NCBI GenBank assembly: GCA_030425205.1
Contig: JAUIAP010000001.1
Coordinates: 248,001 to 312,000 of the forward strand
From: Anaerolineae bacterium
Lineage (GTDB): Bacteria; Chloroflexota; Anaerolineae; Promineifilales; Promineifilaceae
DNA length: 64,000 nt
Reading direction: 5' to 3'
Shown here: one piece after another, positions 27,334-36,236 of the stretch
How positions within the stretch are numbered: position 1 is the stretch's first letter
Layout: every line of letters starts with the position of its first letter
The notes under the pieces: model-generated
What the model saw: only the letters and a program-made list of their open reading frames with translations
Databases searched by the model: none
What the model was told of the DNA's origin: nothing
Program-made: the position numbers and the translations under genes

Positions 27334-30300
27334 CTACTTAGGATGTGCCTGAAGCTGTAATCCCTTACCCGACAAGGTGATGTAACCAGATTTTTCGGCC
27401 GATTTTGCAAACGCGCTAAAACTCTTAAAGTTTTTGCCGTCGCTATCGTGCAGGTCGCGTGCCTCGAAGTCGCTGTCAATTTTAACCATGCGAGCGCGGA
27501 TGGCCGTCAAGCGTTGTGAACGACCTTCATCGACTGCGTCTTTGACCGCTTTTGCAATCAACTCATAACCAGTCTCTAAGCGGCTCTTTTTAGCCGCAGG
27601 TGCTGGTGGGCTACCATCTTCATCGCCACTCTGCACAGGTTCAACGTCAGCCACAGCTTCCTGAATCTCTTCCGAATCTGTCACTTCAGCTTCACCCTGA
27701 ATCGTTGGCTCACTGGTTGCCGTGACAGGGTTGGTGATGGTTGGCTCAGGACTCTTGCTCTCTTCAACAGGCGCGGCCGCTTCTTCAGCAGGCGTATCTG
27801 CAGGATTCCAAACTGGCTCTGTCTTTTCCACAAGAACCACACGTCGCGCACGACCCTTGCCCTCAGTTGCAACATACCCTTGCTGCACACTGTCTTGCAC
27901 GAAGTCAGTAAAGCGCTTGTAAGTTTTGCCATCACTGCCATCGAGCTTCTTTTCGTCAAAATCGGGATCGATTTGGCGCATGCGCCGCTTGACTGTCGAG
28001 AGCACCGTCGAATTTCCATCTGCCAGCAAACTCTCAACGGCCTGCACGAGCAACTCAAATGGATTAACATCCTCAGCACTGGATTCGTCGCCTTCTGGCG
28101 CTACCTCTGCATCAGCTTTTGCTTGCTCTTCCGCCTTCGCTTGCTCCTCTACCTTCGCTTGCTCTGCCGCGATTTCACGTGAAGATGGTTCACCGATAAA
28201 TTCGCTTATCGCTGACTCGTCCTTGGTCAGATCGAAGAGACGGGGGCGTGTTCCATAGGGAGAAACCATCGGCAAAATGTTGCTGCGGCTTGCCTCGTTC
28301 AACAGCTCGCGCATCTCTTTCTCAGTCGCGTTGATGTTGTTGCGCTCACGAACGTTCATGACCTGGCCGAATATCTGTGGGAATTGCGCGGGGAATTTGT
28401 CATAGTCGCGCAACGTCTCGACGATAAGTCTACGCAGTTCGTAGTATGACGTTGTGACGGCAACGGGCTCTGCGACAACCTCTTCGATAACTTTCTCAGG
28501 TTTAACAGCAGGTGTTTCTTTCAAAACCTCTTTCTGCACCATCTCGCGATGTTCGGAAACCGTTTCTGGCTCCCCTTCCTCTTGATTAACAAAGAGGCGA
28601 ATCAACGCTGCGTCATCGGTGAAGCTATATTGTGTGGGACGCGCCCCTTTTTCAGAGGTGATTGTCAGCAAGTTGCAACGATTGGCCTCGCTGAGCAGGT
28701 CGCGCAAATCGCCATTGTTGAGTTCGATACCACGCTCATTGCGGAACTTACGCACCCCGCTTAACACCGACATAAATGGGGCCGGATAGTTGTTGAAAGC
28801 ACGTAGCCCATCGACAACCAATTGACGTTGCGTCATTTCATCGACGACAACCGTCCCATTTTTTGTCTCGGCAAGCATCGCCTTGACCTCTTCATCATCA
28901 ATGGTGTCTTCCAAATCGACCGACGCTTCTGCGATCGCTTCTGTTGTCTCCGCCTCGTCCTGTTCTTCTTCGCGCTCGTCAGACGATGTTTCCGCAAGGA
29001 AGACGCGATTAACGGTGCCCTCAATTTTCAGACGAACAAGACCGCGTCGCTCACATTCCAACACAAAATCCTTGAACTTCGTGATGGTGTTCCCGTTGTT
29101 ATCTTTATGATTTTTCTCGTCAAAGTCGGGAACCAATGAGCGCAGTGAACTCTTTACACGCGGCAGAACAGGGTCTTTGCCCTCTTCTACAATCAGGCGA
29201 ACCGCTTCGGCCAGTGCTTCAAACTCGTTGCTAAACGTCGGCGCCGCTGGTTGATCTTCTTCAACGATCTCGTCGTCTTCTTCGTTGTCTTCAACAATTG
29301 CCTGAACCTCTTCTGGCACCACTTGCTGTAAGAACTGGGCGACTTGTTCGGCCGATGCGTTTAATTGATAGGCGCGGCGACCATCCGATTTGACAATCTG
29401 GCTGAGCAGACCCAATTTGACGGCTTCGGTCATCAACTCCCGTGCTTCATTTTCATCAATCGTTGTCCCATTGTTGGCACAGTGCCGATGGCTATGGGCG
29501 GCGAGAGAGAGGAAGGAGGTTGGATAGTTGTTATAAGCTTGCATCGCCTCTAGGAGCGCGTTGCGAGCAGCTTGACCCGTGATGGGCGTGAGTTCGATCT
29601 CTTCGGCCGATTCTTCCGCTGCCGTTTCCTTACCGGAATCGGTTGAAGAACGTACCTCAACTCGCGCGCCCTCGCCCGTCAGCTTGATATGTCCCGCCTT
29701 GACCGCTGCATCGAGGAAATCGGCAAAACGTGTAAACCCTTCCCCATCCTCATCGACGACGTTTGTCTCATCAAAGCCGGGAATCAACTTGCCCATGCGA
29801 TGCTTGATCGCGGCCGAACGGCGTGATTTACCATCGCGCTCCGCTTGACGCACAGCGCGCATCAACAACTTAAAGGCGTTCTCAAGTTCGATTGGATCGT
29901 CATCCGCATCATCATGGACTTGACTGCGGGTTGGCACACGCTCACTTGGCAGGAAAATCTCATGCCGATTGTTACGCGATTGCAATTTGATAAAACCGCG
30001 CCGTTGTGCTTCGTTGACAAAATCCTTAAATTTTTGGAAGTTGCGTCCCTTTTCGTCCTTGTATTCTTTTTCGTCAAATCCACCAAGCAGTTCGATCATA
30101 ATCGGCTTGATGTTGGTAAGACGGGGATTCTTGCCCTTTTCACGAATAATCTGCACCGCCTGAACGAGAGCATCATAGATATTCGTCGGCCGACCCTTCA
30201 TGCGACGTGGCTTGCCTTCATAAATCTCTTCAACCTCACTATAGTAGAAGAAGTCATCGACCGCTTGCGTGAGATAGTAAGAAGAAGAGCCATCAACACC

Positions 30301-30720
30301 GATGGCAATAACCTTTTTGCCGCTGCGCTTCAAATAGTTGACGAGCAGCATAAAGTCACGATCACCCGTCAACAGGATGAACGTATCGACATCGGGATAT
30401 TTAATGAGCGCATCCATCGTCTGAATCGCCATATAGAGATCAGCGACGTTTTTGCGTGGTGAGTTGGCTTGGGTTGCACCCGTTGGCACAAATTCGAGAT
30501 CGAAGCCTGACGATTGCAGTGCATAGGTCAGCGCAGGCGAGATATAGGGCAACCCCCAATCGGCATACGCTTTTGCAACGACGATTTGACCAAACTCCTG
30601 ACATTTGGTCATCAACGCTTCAAAGTTCGCTTTTTGTTCAAAGCGATTTCGCAATGAGTAGACGATATTTTCGTAATCGAAAAATACGGCTACCTTATTC
30701 TGAGTATTTTTTTCTGACAC
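27334..30720 (-). CDS. Giant NYN-domain protein with five LOTUS/OST-HTH modules
   Basis: The N-terminal 165 residues are an NYN/LabA PIN-like nuclease domain with the acidic set in place: Asp15 (FFDYEN), Asp94 (KNVAD), Asp120 and Asp122 (TGDRDF). Eight modules follow. Five are LOTUS/OST-HTH (about 181-258, 279-357, 498-576, 886-965, 1050-1124), each with a GFDE/DFDE turn and a K(F)xxF motif. Three others (about 385-465, 630-712, 757-842) share a different pattern (a YNNYP, FNNYP or YDKFP stretch, then ELM/DLL helices and LGLL/CNLL). Acidic linkers join them. LOTUS domains bind RNA, including G-quadruplex RNA, in studied cases, so an RNA-processing or silencing role is inferred. Bacterial relatives usually have one LOTUS domain. 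The start is GTG with AAGGA seven bases before it. Confidence 0.85.
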   Translation of the reverse strand: MSEKNTQNKVAVFFDYENIVYSLRNRFEQKANFEALMTKCQEFGQIVVAKAYADWGLPYISPALTYALQSSGFDLEFVPTGATQANSPRKNVADLYMAIQTMDALIKYPDVDTFILLTGDRDFMLLVNYLKRSGKKVIAIGVDGSSSYYLTQAVDDFFYYSEVEEIYEGKPRRMKGRPTNIYDALVQAVQIIREKGKNPRLTNIKPIMIELLGGFDEKEYKDEKGRNFQKFKDFVNEAQRRGFIKLQSRNNRHEIFLPSERVPTRSQVHDDADDDPIELENAFKLLMRAVRQAERDGKSRRSAAIKHRMGKLIPGFDETNVVDEDGEGFTRFADFLDAAVKAGHIKLTGEGARVEVRSSTDSGKETAAEESAEEIELTPITGQAARNALLEAMQAYNNYPTSFLSLAAHSHRHCANNGTTIDENEARELMTEAVKLGLLSQIVKSDGRRAYQLNASAEQVAQFLQQVVPEEVQAIVEDNEEDDEIVEEDQPAAPTFSNEFEALAEAVRLIVEEGKDPVLPRVKSSLRSLVPDFDEKNHKDNNGNTITKFKDFVLECERRGLVRLKIEGTVNRVFLAETSSDEREEEQDEAETTEAIAEASVDLEDTIDDEEVKAMLAETKNGTVVVDEMTQRQLVVDGLRAFNNYPAPFMSVLSGVRKFRNERGIELNNGDLRDLLSEANRCNLLTITSEKGARPTQYSFTDDAALIRLFVNQEEGEPETVSEHREMVQKEVLKETPAVKPEKVIEEVVAEPVAVTTSYYELRRLIVETLRDYDKFPAQFPQIFGQVMNVRERNNINATEKEMRELLNEASRSNILPMVSPYGTRPRLFDLTKDESAISEFIGEPSSREIAAEQAKVEEQAKAEEQAKADAEVAPEGDESSAEDVNPFELLVQAVESLLADGNSTVLSTVKRRMRQIDPDFDEKKLDGSDGKTYKRFTDFVQDSVQQGYVATEGKGRARRVVLVEKTEPVWNPADTPAEEAAAPVEESKSPEPTITNPVTATSEPTIQGEAEVTDSEEIQEAVADVEPVQSGDEDGSPPAPAAKKSRLETGYELIAKAVKDAVDEGRSQRLTAIRARMVKIDSDFEARDLHDSDGKNFKSFSAFAKSAEKSGYITLSGKGLQLQAHPK

Positions 30721-31373
30721 GGTTTTTCCTTACAACTTGGCAACTGAATAGTGAACATCGTAGAAACGTGGCGTATGTAATTGTGCGTTCAATTAATGTC
30801 CTAGACAATCTAAACGATTGCGTGCCACACATCTGGGTGACAGGCGCAAATTGTCTGATTTGTCGAACATTTACAACGCTCAAAAACATAGCGTGAATTT
30901 CAAATCACGATATAGCAAATTCAATTGCAGATTGATTGGCGGGGTACGTTGTGAGGTGCAGAAACGGCTAGAAGATTTGATTCGTGAGTGTCACAAATTG
31001 CTGTACTAGTTTGACTCTACCGACGATGCTATTTCAATCAACCGATGCGAAAATAATTTGACCGATTGTGTCCGTTGTCCGATTCGCTTCAACAGGAATC
31101 CTGCTAAAGTGCTTAGACAATGTCCAAAGATAACATCATTTCAAAAGAACAAGTTGCACAGCGGCAACATAAAAATCTTTGCGTTGGCGATTCTGCATCT
31201 GACAATGAACAGTAATTTGACCGCCAAAATTAATACCCATGATCATAACAGAAAAACTGTTCGGATGAAATGGCATAGGCAAATTGGGAGTTATTTCTTA
31301 TGCAGATTGCGGCATGGGTGAATTAGTTGATAATGGGGGAATGTAGCTAGAAACTTTTCTGGGAGTAATCAGC
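30721..31373. other. 653-bp intergenic region, no gene recognised
   Basis: It separates the divergent NYN-LOTUS and dehydrogenase genes and must hold both promoters. It is richer in A+T than its surroundings. The only repeat noticed is TAATTTGACCG at 31053 and again at 31214. No RNA gene or mobile element is visible. Confidence 0.5.
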
Positions 31374-32270
31374 ATGGACAAGATCGGATTTATAGGACTG
31401 GGAATCATGGGGCGCGGGATGACCGCTAATTTACTGAAGGCGGGGCATGATGTGACGATCTGGAATCGCACGGCGGCACGGATGGTGCCATTTGTGGAGA
31501 ATGGGGCAATTTCAGCCGAATCTCCCCGCCAACTCGCCGAGCAGTGTGACATCATTCTGATTTGTGTCAGCGATACGGCCGATGTCGAAGCTGTGCTGCA
31601 TGGAGATGACGGGGTGCTAGCTGGCTTAAGTGCAGGCAACTTAGTCATCGACCACAGCACCATCAGCCCTGCGGCCACGCTTGAAATGGCAGCGGCCGTC
31701 AACGCTGTGGGTGCGCATTGGCTCGACGCGCCAATTAGCGGGGGAAATGAGGGCGCGGAGAATGGCACGCTCAGCATCATGATCGGGGGCGATGCCGCAC
31801 AGGTTGAACGCGCCATGCCGTTTCTTGAGGTGATGGGCAAATCGATCATCCACGTCGGCGGTCAGGGAGACGGGCAAAAGGTCAAGCTAGTCAATCAGAT
31901 ATTGGTCGTTGTAACGCAGTTGGCGGTCAGCGAGGCGTTGCTCTATGCACAGGCGGGCGGGCTCGACTTGGAAAAAACCCTAGCAGCCGTCTCGGGCGGC
32001 GCGGCGGGAAGCTGGATGTTGTCCAATCGCGGTCCACAGATGATTCAACGCGACTGGCGGCCAGGCTTCACGATTGATTTGCAACAGAAAGATTTACGCT
32101 TGGTTTTGGAATCGGCCGATCAGCTCGGCGTTCCCGTTCTCGGCACAGCCCAAGTATTTCAGCTTTTCCGCACGCTACAACAACAAGGTCTCGGCGATGA
32201 TGGCAACCATGCGCTTGTCAAGGCACTTGAACAGATGACAGGCATCGAATTGGGCGATGCCCCGACCTAA
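31374..32270 (+). CDS. NAD(P)-dependent beta-hydroxyacid dehydrogenase (3-hydroxyisobutyrate dehydrogenase family)
   Basis: A 298-residue Rossmann enzyme: KIGFIGLGIMGRGMTANLLKAGHDVTIWNR (two parts: GLGIMG nucleotide loop at about residues 8-13 and the helix after it), LIDHSTISPA-type strand, DAPISGGNEGAENGTLSIMIGG (substrate-binding region, about 116-138), and GQGDGQKVKLVNQ with the catalytic Lys of the family. Substrate could be 3-hydroxyisobutyrate, tartronate semialdehyde or succinic semialdehyde; the sequence does not decide. The next gene starts six bases after its stop, so the two dehydrogenases form an operon. A GGGAG site precedes the ATG. Confidence 0.9.
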   Translation: MDKIGFIGLGIMGRGMTANLLKAGHDVTIWNRTAARMVPFVENGAISAESPRQLAEQCDIILICVSDTADVEAVLHGDDGVLAGLSAGNLVIDHSTISPAATLEMAAAVNAVGAHWLDAPISGGNEGAENGTLSIMIGGDAAQVERAMPFLEVMGKSIIHVGGQGDGQKVKLVNQILVVVTQLAVSEALLYAQAGGLDLEKTLAAVSGGAAGSWMLSNRGPQMIQRDWRPGFTIDLQQKDLRLVLESADQLGVPVLGTAQVFQLFRTLQQQGLGDDGNHALVKALEQMTGIELGDAPT

Positions 32271-32276
32271 AAAACA

Positions 32277-33266
32277 ATGCCAAAATTATGCGTCATGCCC
32301 GGTGATGGCATCGGACAAGAGGTGATCCCTGTCGCGGTCGCCGTTTTGCGCGCCGTGCTGCCAGAGTTAGAAACTGTTGAAATGCCAGCAGGTTGGGAGG
32401 CATTTGAAAAATACGGCGCATCTGTTCCGGCCGAGACAGTGACCACCATTCAAGCGTGTGGCGCAGGCTTATTTGGCGCGGTGCAGTCGCCCGCCTACAA
32501 AGTGGCTGGCTATCGCAGTGCAATTTTGACGATGCGGCAAGAGCTTGAACTTTACGCCAACATTCGTCCCGTCATCTCTCTACCAAACGTCTCACCCCGT
32601 GCCGATGTGGACATGATTATCGTGCGCGAAAATAGCGAAGGTCTCTATATCAGCGACGAAGAAAGCGATGGGGAGACGGCGATTGCACGGCGCAGAATCA
32701 CAAAGTCAGGTTCTCAAAGAATTGCGCGTAAAGCGGTAGAGGTGATGGAGAAATTCGGCCGATCTCGTCTCACCATCGTCCATAAAGCCAACGTCTTACC
32801 GTTAACAGATGGCCTCTTCCGCGACACTGTCCGCGCTCAAATTCCCAGCCATTTCACCGTTGATGAACTACTCGTCGATGTCGCTGCGCTCAAAATGGTT
32901 GGTGCGCCGCAGACGTTTGACACGCTCGTAACAACCAATCTCTTTGGCGACATTTTGAGCGATGCGGCCGCCCATTGGGGGGGGGGATTGGGGCTGGCCC
33001 CGTCGCTCAATTGGGGGGACGCGATCGCAGTCGCTGAACCTGTGCACGGCTCCGCGCCTGACATTGCAGGGAAGGGAGAAGCCAACCCATTGGCGGCCGT
33101 TCTAAGTGCGGCCATGCTGCTCGATTACGTGTGGGATAGACCTGATTTAGCAGCGCGGATTCAGCAAGCTGTCGCCAGCGTACTGGCAACGCCCCTACCC
33201 GCTAAAAACCGAACGGCACTAACACAGTCTGCGTTACTCCAAACTCTAGGAGAGAATCACCCCTAG
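32277..33266 (+). CDS. Isocitrate/isopropylmalate dehydrogenase family protein, homoisocitrate dehydrogenase-like
   Basis: A 329-residue NAD-dependent beta-decarboxylating dehydrogenase: MPGDGIGQEVIPVAV, the substrate-phosphate/side-chain region GYRSAILTMRQELELYANIRP, IIVRENSEGLYI, TIVHKANVLPLTDGLFR (catalytic Lys), VTTNLFGDILSDAAAHWGGGLGL and EPVHGSAPDIAGKGEANP. The R-x4-R-x2-L arrangement resembles homoisocitrate or NAD-isocitrate dehydrogenases more than LeuB, but exact substrate is open. A run of ten G residues (32977-32986) lies in the codons for the Gly-Gly-Gly stretch. It is co-transcribed with the gene before it. Confidence 0.85.
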   Translation: MPKLCVMPGDGIGQEVIPVAVAVLRAVLPELETVEMPAGWEAFEKYGASVPAETVTTIQACGAGLFGAVQSPAYKVAGYRSAILTMRQELELYANIRPVISLPNVSPRADVDMIIVRENSEGLYISDEESDGETAIARRRITKSGSQRIARKAVEVMEKFGRSRLTIVHKANVLPLTDGLFRDTVRAQIPSHFTVDELLVDVAALKMVGAPQTFDTLVTTNLFGDILSDAAAHWGGGLGLAPSLNWGDAIAVAEPVHGSAPDIAGKGEANPLAAVLSAAMLLDYVWDRPDLAARIQQAVASVLATPLPAKNRTALTQSALLQTLGENHP

Positions 33267-33360
33267 CCGCTGATAGTTCAAGCGTAAGTCGTTTAATGTA
33301 TAAAAGCTAACAACACGCTGGAAAAGGATGTGAAAACAACCAGTTTCAACTCATCCAGCA

Positions 33361-33395
33361 TTGAACGCGCCTATGTGGTTGCTATAATTAAAAAG
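33361..33395 (+). promoter_or_regulatory. Strong extended -10 promoter with likely leaderless start
   Basis: TTGAAC (33361-33366), 16-bp spacer, TGC, and a perfect TATAAT (33383-33388). Six bases later is the GTG start of the next gene, exactly where transcription should begin, so the mRNA should have no 5' leader. Confidence 0.65.
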
Positions 33396-33694
33396 TGATT
33401 GATTGGCTTAATCTATTTTTCAACGCCTTATGGATTGTAGGTGTTTCGCTCCTGCTCGCAAAATTCAGCTATCAGCGTTGGGCGCGTCAACAACCAGAAA
33501 CGGCTCAACAACAGCTTGAGTTAGGTTCGCCGCTGCAACTTTGTCTTTTCAACAGCTTTGTCTATTTGATAATCGGTATTGGATTGGTCGGCGTAAACGA
33601 TGGTATTTGGATACGGCTTGGCTGGATTATCGTTGTGGTGCTTTCACTTGTCAGTGAATACCTAACCTACCGCGACAAGGTTTTACCGGAATAA
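33395..33694 (+). CDS. Small two-helix membrane protein
   Basis: A 99-residue protein with hydrophobic segments (about residues 4-22, 50-66 and 70-88) and a short loop with QQPETAQQQ. No family was recognised. It starts with GTG, placed six bases after a perfect -10 element, so it is probably translated from a leaderless mRNA. It is the first gene of the polysaccharide kinase locus (next gene starts four bases after its stop). Confidence 0.7.
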   Translation: MIDWLNLFFNALWIVGVSLLLAKFSYQRWARQQPETAQQQLELGSPLQLCLFNSFVYLIIGIGLVGVNDGIWIRLGWIIVVVLSLVSEYLTYRDKVLPE

Positions 33695-33698
33695 CGTT

Positions 33699-35354
33699 AT
33701 GGAAATCAGAAAGTATTTTGCTCTTTTTCGTCATTGGTTGTGGTTAATTGTCGTCTGCGCCGTCGTTGCAGGGACAGTGGCCTTCTTTTACAGCCGCGCA
33801 CAACCAAAATTGTATCGAGCAACGGGCAAATTCCAGCTTGTCGTGGCAACGGCAGATGGCAACTCGCTCTATGTCGGGCAAATTGTGGCGGAAAACTTGG
33901 TGCAGGATTATCTTCAACTGATCCCAACGCGCGAGGTCGCCGAGGCTGCACTGATTGAATTAGAAAAGATCTATCCGGGCATGGCTGAAAATGGGTGGGA
34001 CGCAGAAGCTATTCTCAAAAGTATTTCCGTTAGCTCACCGCTGGATTCGCAGATCATCGTTATTTCGGCCGTCGATGTCAATCCAACTCGTGCTGCCGAC
34101 ATTGCCAATACGGTGGGCAGAGTGTTCGCCGAACGACAAGAACAAATTCAAGGACAAAACTACGACAGTGTTATTGCGATTCTGGATGCGCAAATTGCCG
34201 CAGATGAAGCCGACCTAGCCATCATTAATGAGCAACTGGAAGCGTTTGACGCCACGTTGACACAAACTGAACAGCTTGAGTTTGATCGCCTTGATCGCCA
34301 GCGACAACTGCTGCAAAACAGTATCAACAACTCAGCTGCACAAAGGCTCGATGAGCAGCGCGTCCGGGCCAGCACCATCAATCGTTTCATTTCGGCCGAT
34401 AAAGCAGTCGGGCCAGAAAATGAATTTAGCCCAAACACATCGACCAATACAATTTTGGCCTTCATCGTCGGCGCAATGTTGGCAATTGGTGTTGTCGCGT
34501 TGATCGATTACTTGGATGACACGGTGAAATCGGCCGATGAGATTCTCGCCTCAACTGGACTTTCAACCCTCGCGTCCATCTCATTCATTAAAGGTGACTC
34601 CCCTGCTGATCGGCTCATCACTCATGTACAACCACGCTCCCCTATTTCGGAAGCGTTCCGTGTCTTGCGTACGAATTTGAGTTTTGCGGCCATCGACACG
34701 GGCTTAAAAAGCGTGCTTGTCACCAGTTCAACGCCGAGTGAGGGAAAATCAACGTCATCCGCAAACATTGCCACGGCGATGGCACAGACGGGATATACCG
34801 TTGCACTGGTCGATGCTGATTTACGTCGGCCGACACAGCATAAGGTGTTCCAACTTTCCAACAATCATGGACTGACAACGGCACTTCTTGATGCGGAAAC
34901 GCCCGTTTCAGAGCATTTGCAAACGACGATGATTCCGGGCTTAAAGCTTTTAGCAAGTGGACCACTCCCCCCCAATCCTGCGGAACTGCTCAACTCACAA
35001 CGCATGAGCGATGTGATCGAGAGCTTGCAGAAAACGGTCGATGTCGTCATTATCGACACGCCGCCCGTTTTGACGGTGGCAGATGCAGCCATTCTCGCGC
35101 CAAAAGTGAGTGGATGTGTGCTTGTCGCGCAGTTGGGCAAAACACGGCAAGATATGCTGCATGAGGCCGCCGACCGTTTGAGAACCTCAGGTGCGACTGT
35201 CTTTGGACTCGTCTTAAACCGCACAAATTCTGGTCGGCACAAGTATTACGAATACTACAACGAACAATATTACACTGGTGATTACACATCAAAACCAGCA
35301 ACAAATAGCGTGGGTGGGGGCATCTTTGCAAGATTGCGTTCGTCGGGCGACTAA
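33699..35354 (+). CDS. Wzz-BY-kinase fusion: polysaccharide biosynthesis tyrosine autokinase
   Basis: A chain-length-determinant domain with an N-terminal membrane helix (about 13-31), an extracytoplasmic helical part, and a second helix (about 253-270). It is fused to a bacterial tyrosine kinase: Walker A TSSTPSEGKST (about 342-352), A' VDADLRRP (371-378), B VVIIDTPP (449-456). A tyrosine cluster HKYYEYYNEQYYTGDY (about 521-536) forms the autophosphorylation tail. Such proteins control chain length and export of capsular or extracellular polysaccharide. No glycosyltransferase or Wzx/Wzy gene is in the same operon, which is unusual for a complete locus. Start is the ATG at 33699. Confidence 0.93.
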   Translation: MEIRKYFALFRHWLWLIVVCAVVAGTVAFFYSRAQPKLYRATGKFQLVVATADGNSLYVGQIVAENLVQDYLQLIPTREVAEAALIELEKIYPGMAENGWDAEAILKSISVSSPLDSQIIVISAVDVNPTRAADIANTVGRVFAERQEQIQGQNYDSVIAILDAQIAADEADLAIINEQLEAFDATLTQTEQLEFDRLDRQRQLLQNSINNSAAQRLDEQRVRASTINRFISADKAVGPENEFSPNTSTNTILAFIVGAMLAIGVVALIDYLDDTVKSADEILASTGLSTLASISFIKGDSPADRLITHVQPRSPISEAFRVLRTNLSFAAIDTGLKSVLVTSSTPSEGKSTSSANIATAMAQTGYTVALVDADLRRPTQHKVFQLSNNHGLTTALLDAETPVSEHLQTTMIPGLKLLASGPLPPNPAELLNSQRMSDVIESLQKTVDVVIIDTPPVLTVADAAILAPKVSGCVLVAQLGKTRQDMLHEAADRLRTSGATVFGLVLNRTNSGRHKYYEYYNEQYYTGDYTSKPATNSVGGGIFARLRSSGD

Positions 35355-35386
35355 GAAAATTGTGACACTCAGGGAAAAGGAAAGGT

Positions 35387-35917
35387 ATGATGGAACAGAA
35401 TTTAGACGCAGTCGATAAGTCTAGTAAGCCGCCCTCGCAGCGTCTATTCATTTTGATTGGCATTTTATGGATCGTATTGGGCGCAGTCATCTTTTGGCAA
35501 CTGCCCACCGCCGTCGGCAGCATTCGCGTCACGTGGGAAACTGAGACGGAGCAAGACAACGCTGGCTTCAACGTCTATCGTGCTGAAGCACCTGCGGGGG
35601 CAACCAGTGCCGACGATTGTGCGGATACACAGGCAGAAGAGTATACCCAAGTCAACGATCAACTGATCGGCAGCACGGGCAACACGGTGGAGGGGGATTC
35701 CTACGTGTTTGATGACTTATCGGCCGAAACGGATAAACGATACTGCTACCAGCTTGAAGATGTCGAGTTGAGCGGTCGCGTCGAACGACATCCACCTATT
35801 TTTGGACGTGCGCCGCGCCAATTTGACCGCATTCTCTATCTGGTTCTCGCCCCACTCAGTCTGATTGTTGGGACAGGTCTCATCATCTCTGGCTTTAAGG
35901 GAGGACGCAGCCTATGA
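35387..35917 (+). CDS. Bitopic membrane protein with a fibronectin-like ectodomain
   Basis: A 176-residue protein with a transmembrane helix near the start (about residues 19-43), an ectodomain that reads like a fibronectin type III fold (RVTWETETEQDNAGFNVYR, YVFDDLSAETDKRYCYQLEDV) with a pair of cysteines (DCADT and YCYQL), and a second helix (about 148-170). No specific family was recognised. It follows the kinase gene by 32 bp and overlaps the PqqD-like gene by four bases (ATGA), so all belong to one operon. Confidence 0.7.
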   Translation: MMEQNLDAVDKSSKPPSQRLFILIGILWIVLGAVIFWQLPTAVGSIRVTWETETEQDNAGFNVYRAEAPAGATSADDCADTQAEEYTQVNDQLIGSTGNTVEGDSYVFDDLSAETDKRYCYQLEDVELSGRVERHPPIFGRAPRQFDRILYLVLAPLSLIVGTGLIISGFKGGRSL

Positions 35918-36162
35918 AAATTGCAGACAAATTAATCTGGCGCGAAACAGACGACGGGCTGGTTATCGTCGATCCCGCATTGGGCAAAGTGCGCGTCCTC
36001 AACGGCGTCGGTGCGGATATCTGGAAAATGGTTGAAGCGGGAAAAAGTGTGGATGAGATTGAAGGGGAGTTGGTGACGGCTTATGGCATTTCGGCCGAAC
36101 TCGCCGCCACCGATGTCGATAATTTCTTAGCTGATCTCAAAAAGCGTCAACTGCTACAATAA
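35914..36162 (+). CDS. PqqD-like (RRE-fold) protein
   Basis: An 82-residue protein with the PqqD pattern: LIWRETDDGLVIVDPALGKVRVLNGVGADIW split over strands and helix, WKMVEAGKSVDEIEGELVTAYG, and VDNFLADLKKRQLL. PqqD-type domains bind the leader peptides of ribosomally made, modified peptides and hand them to radical-SAM enzymes. No such enzyme or obvious precursor is near, so its partner is unknown. In polysaccharide loci of several phyla a PqqD relative accompanies export genes (family knowledge). It overlaps the gene before by four bases. Confidence 0.8.
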   Translation: MKIADKLIWRETDDGLVIVDPALGKVRVLNGVGADIWKMVEAGKSVDEIEGELVTAYGISAELAATDVDNFLADLKKRQLLQ

Positions 36163-36183
36163 TCAAAACGAGCCATAAATTAC

Positions 36184-36226
36184 GCGAATTAGCACGGTTT
36201 TTCTTCTTGATTCCGTGCTAATCCGC
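36184..36226. terminator. Hairpin between convergent genes
   Basis: GCGAATTAGCACGG (36184-36197) pairs with CCGTGCTAATCCGC (36213-36226) with one mismatch, around a T-rich loop. Placed 21 bp after the PqqD-like stop, it could end transcription from both sides. Confidence 0.5.
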
Positions 36227-36236
36227 ATCCTCGCTT

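Noticed and set aside
29845-30462. A 205-codon open frame opposite the NYN-LOTUS gene
   Set aside because: It lies wholly antisense to a gene with clear domains, has no family resemblance and no ribosome binding site.
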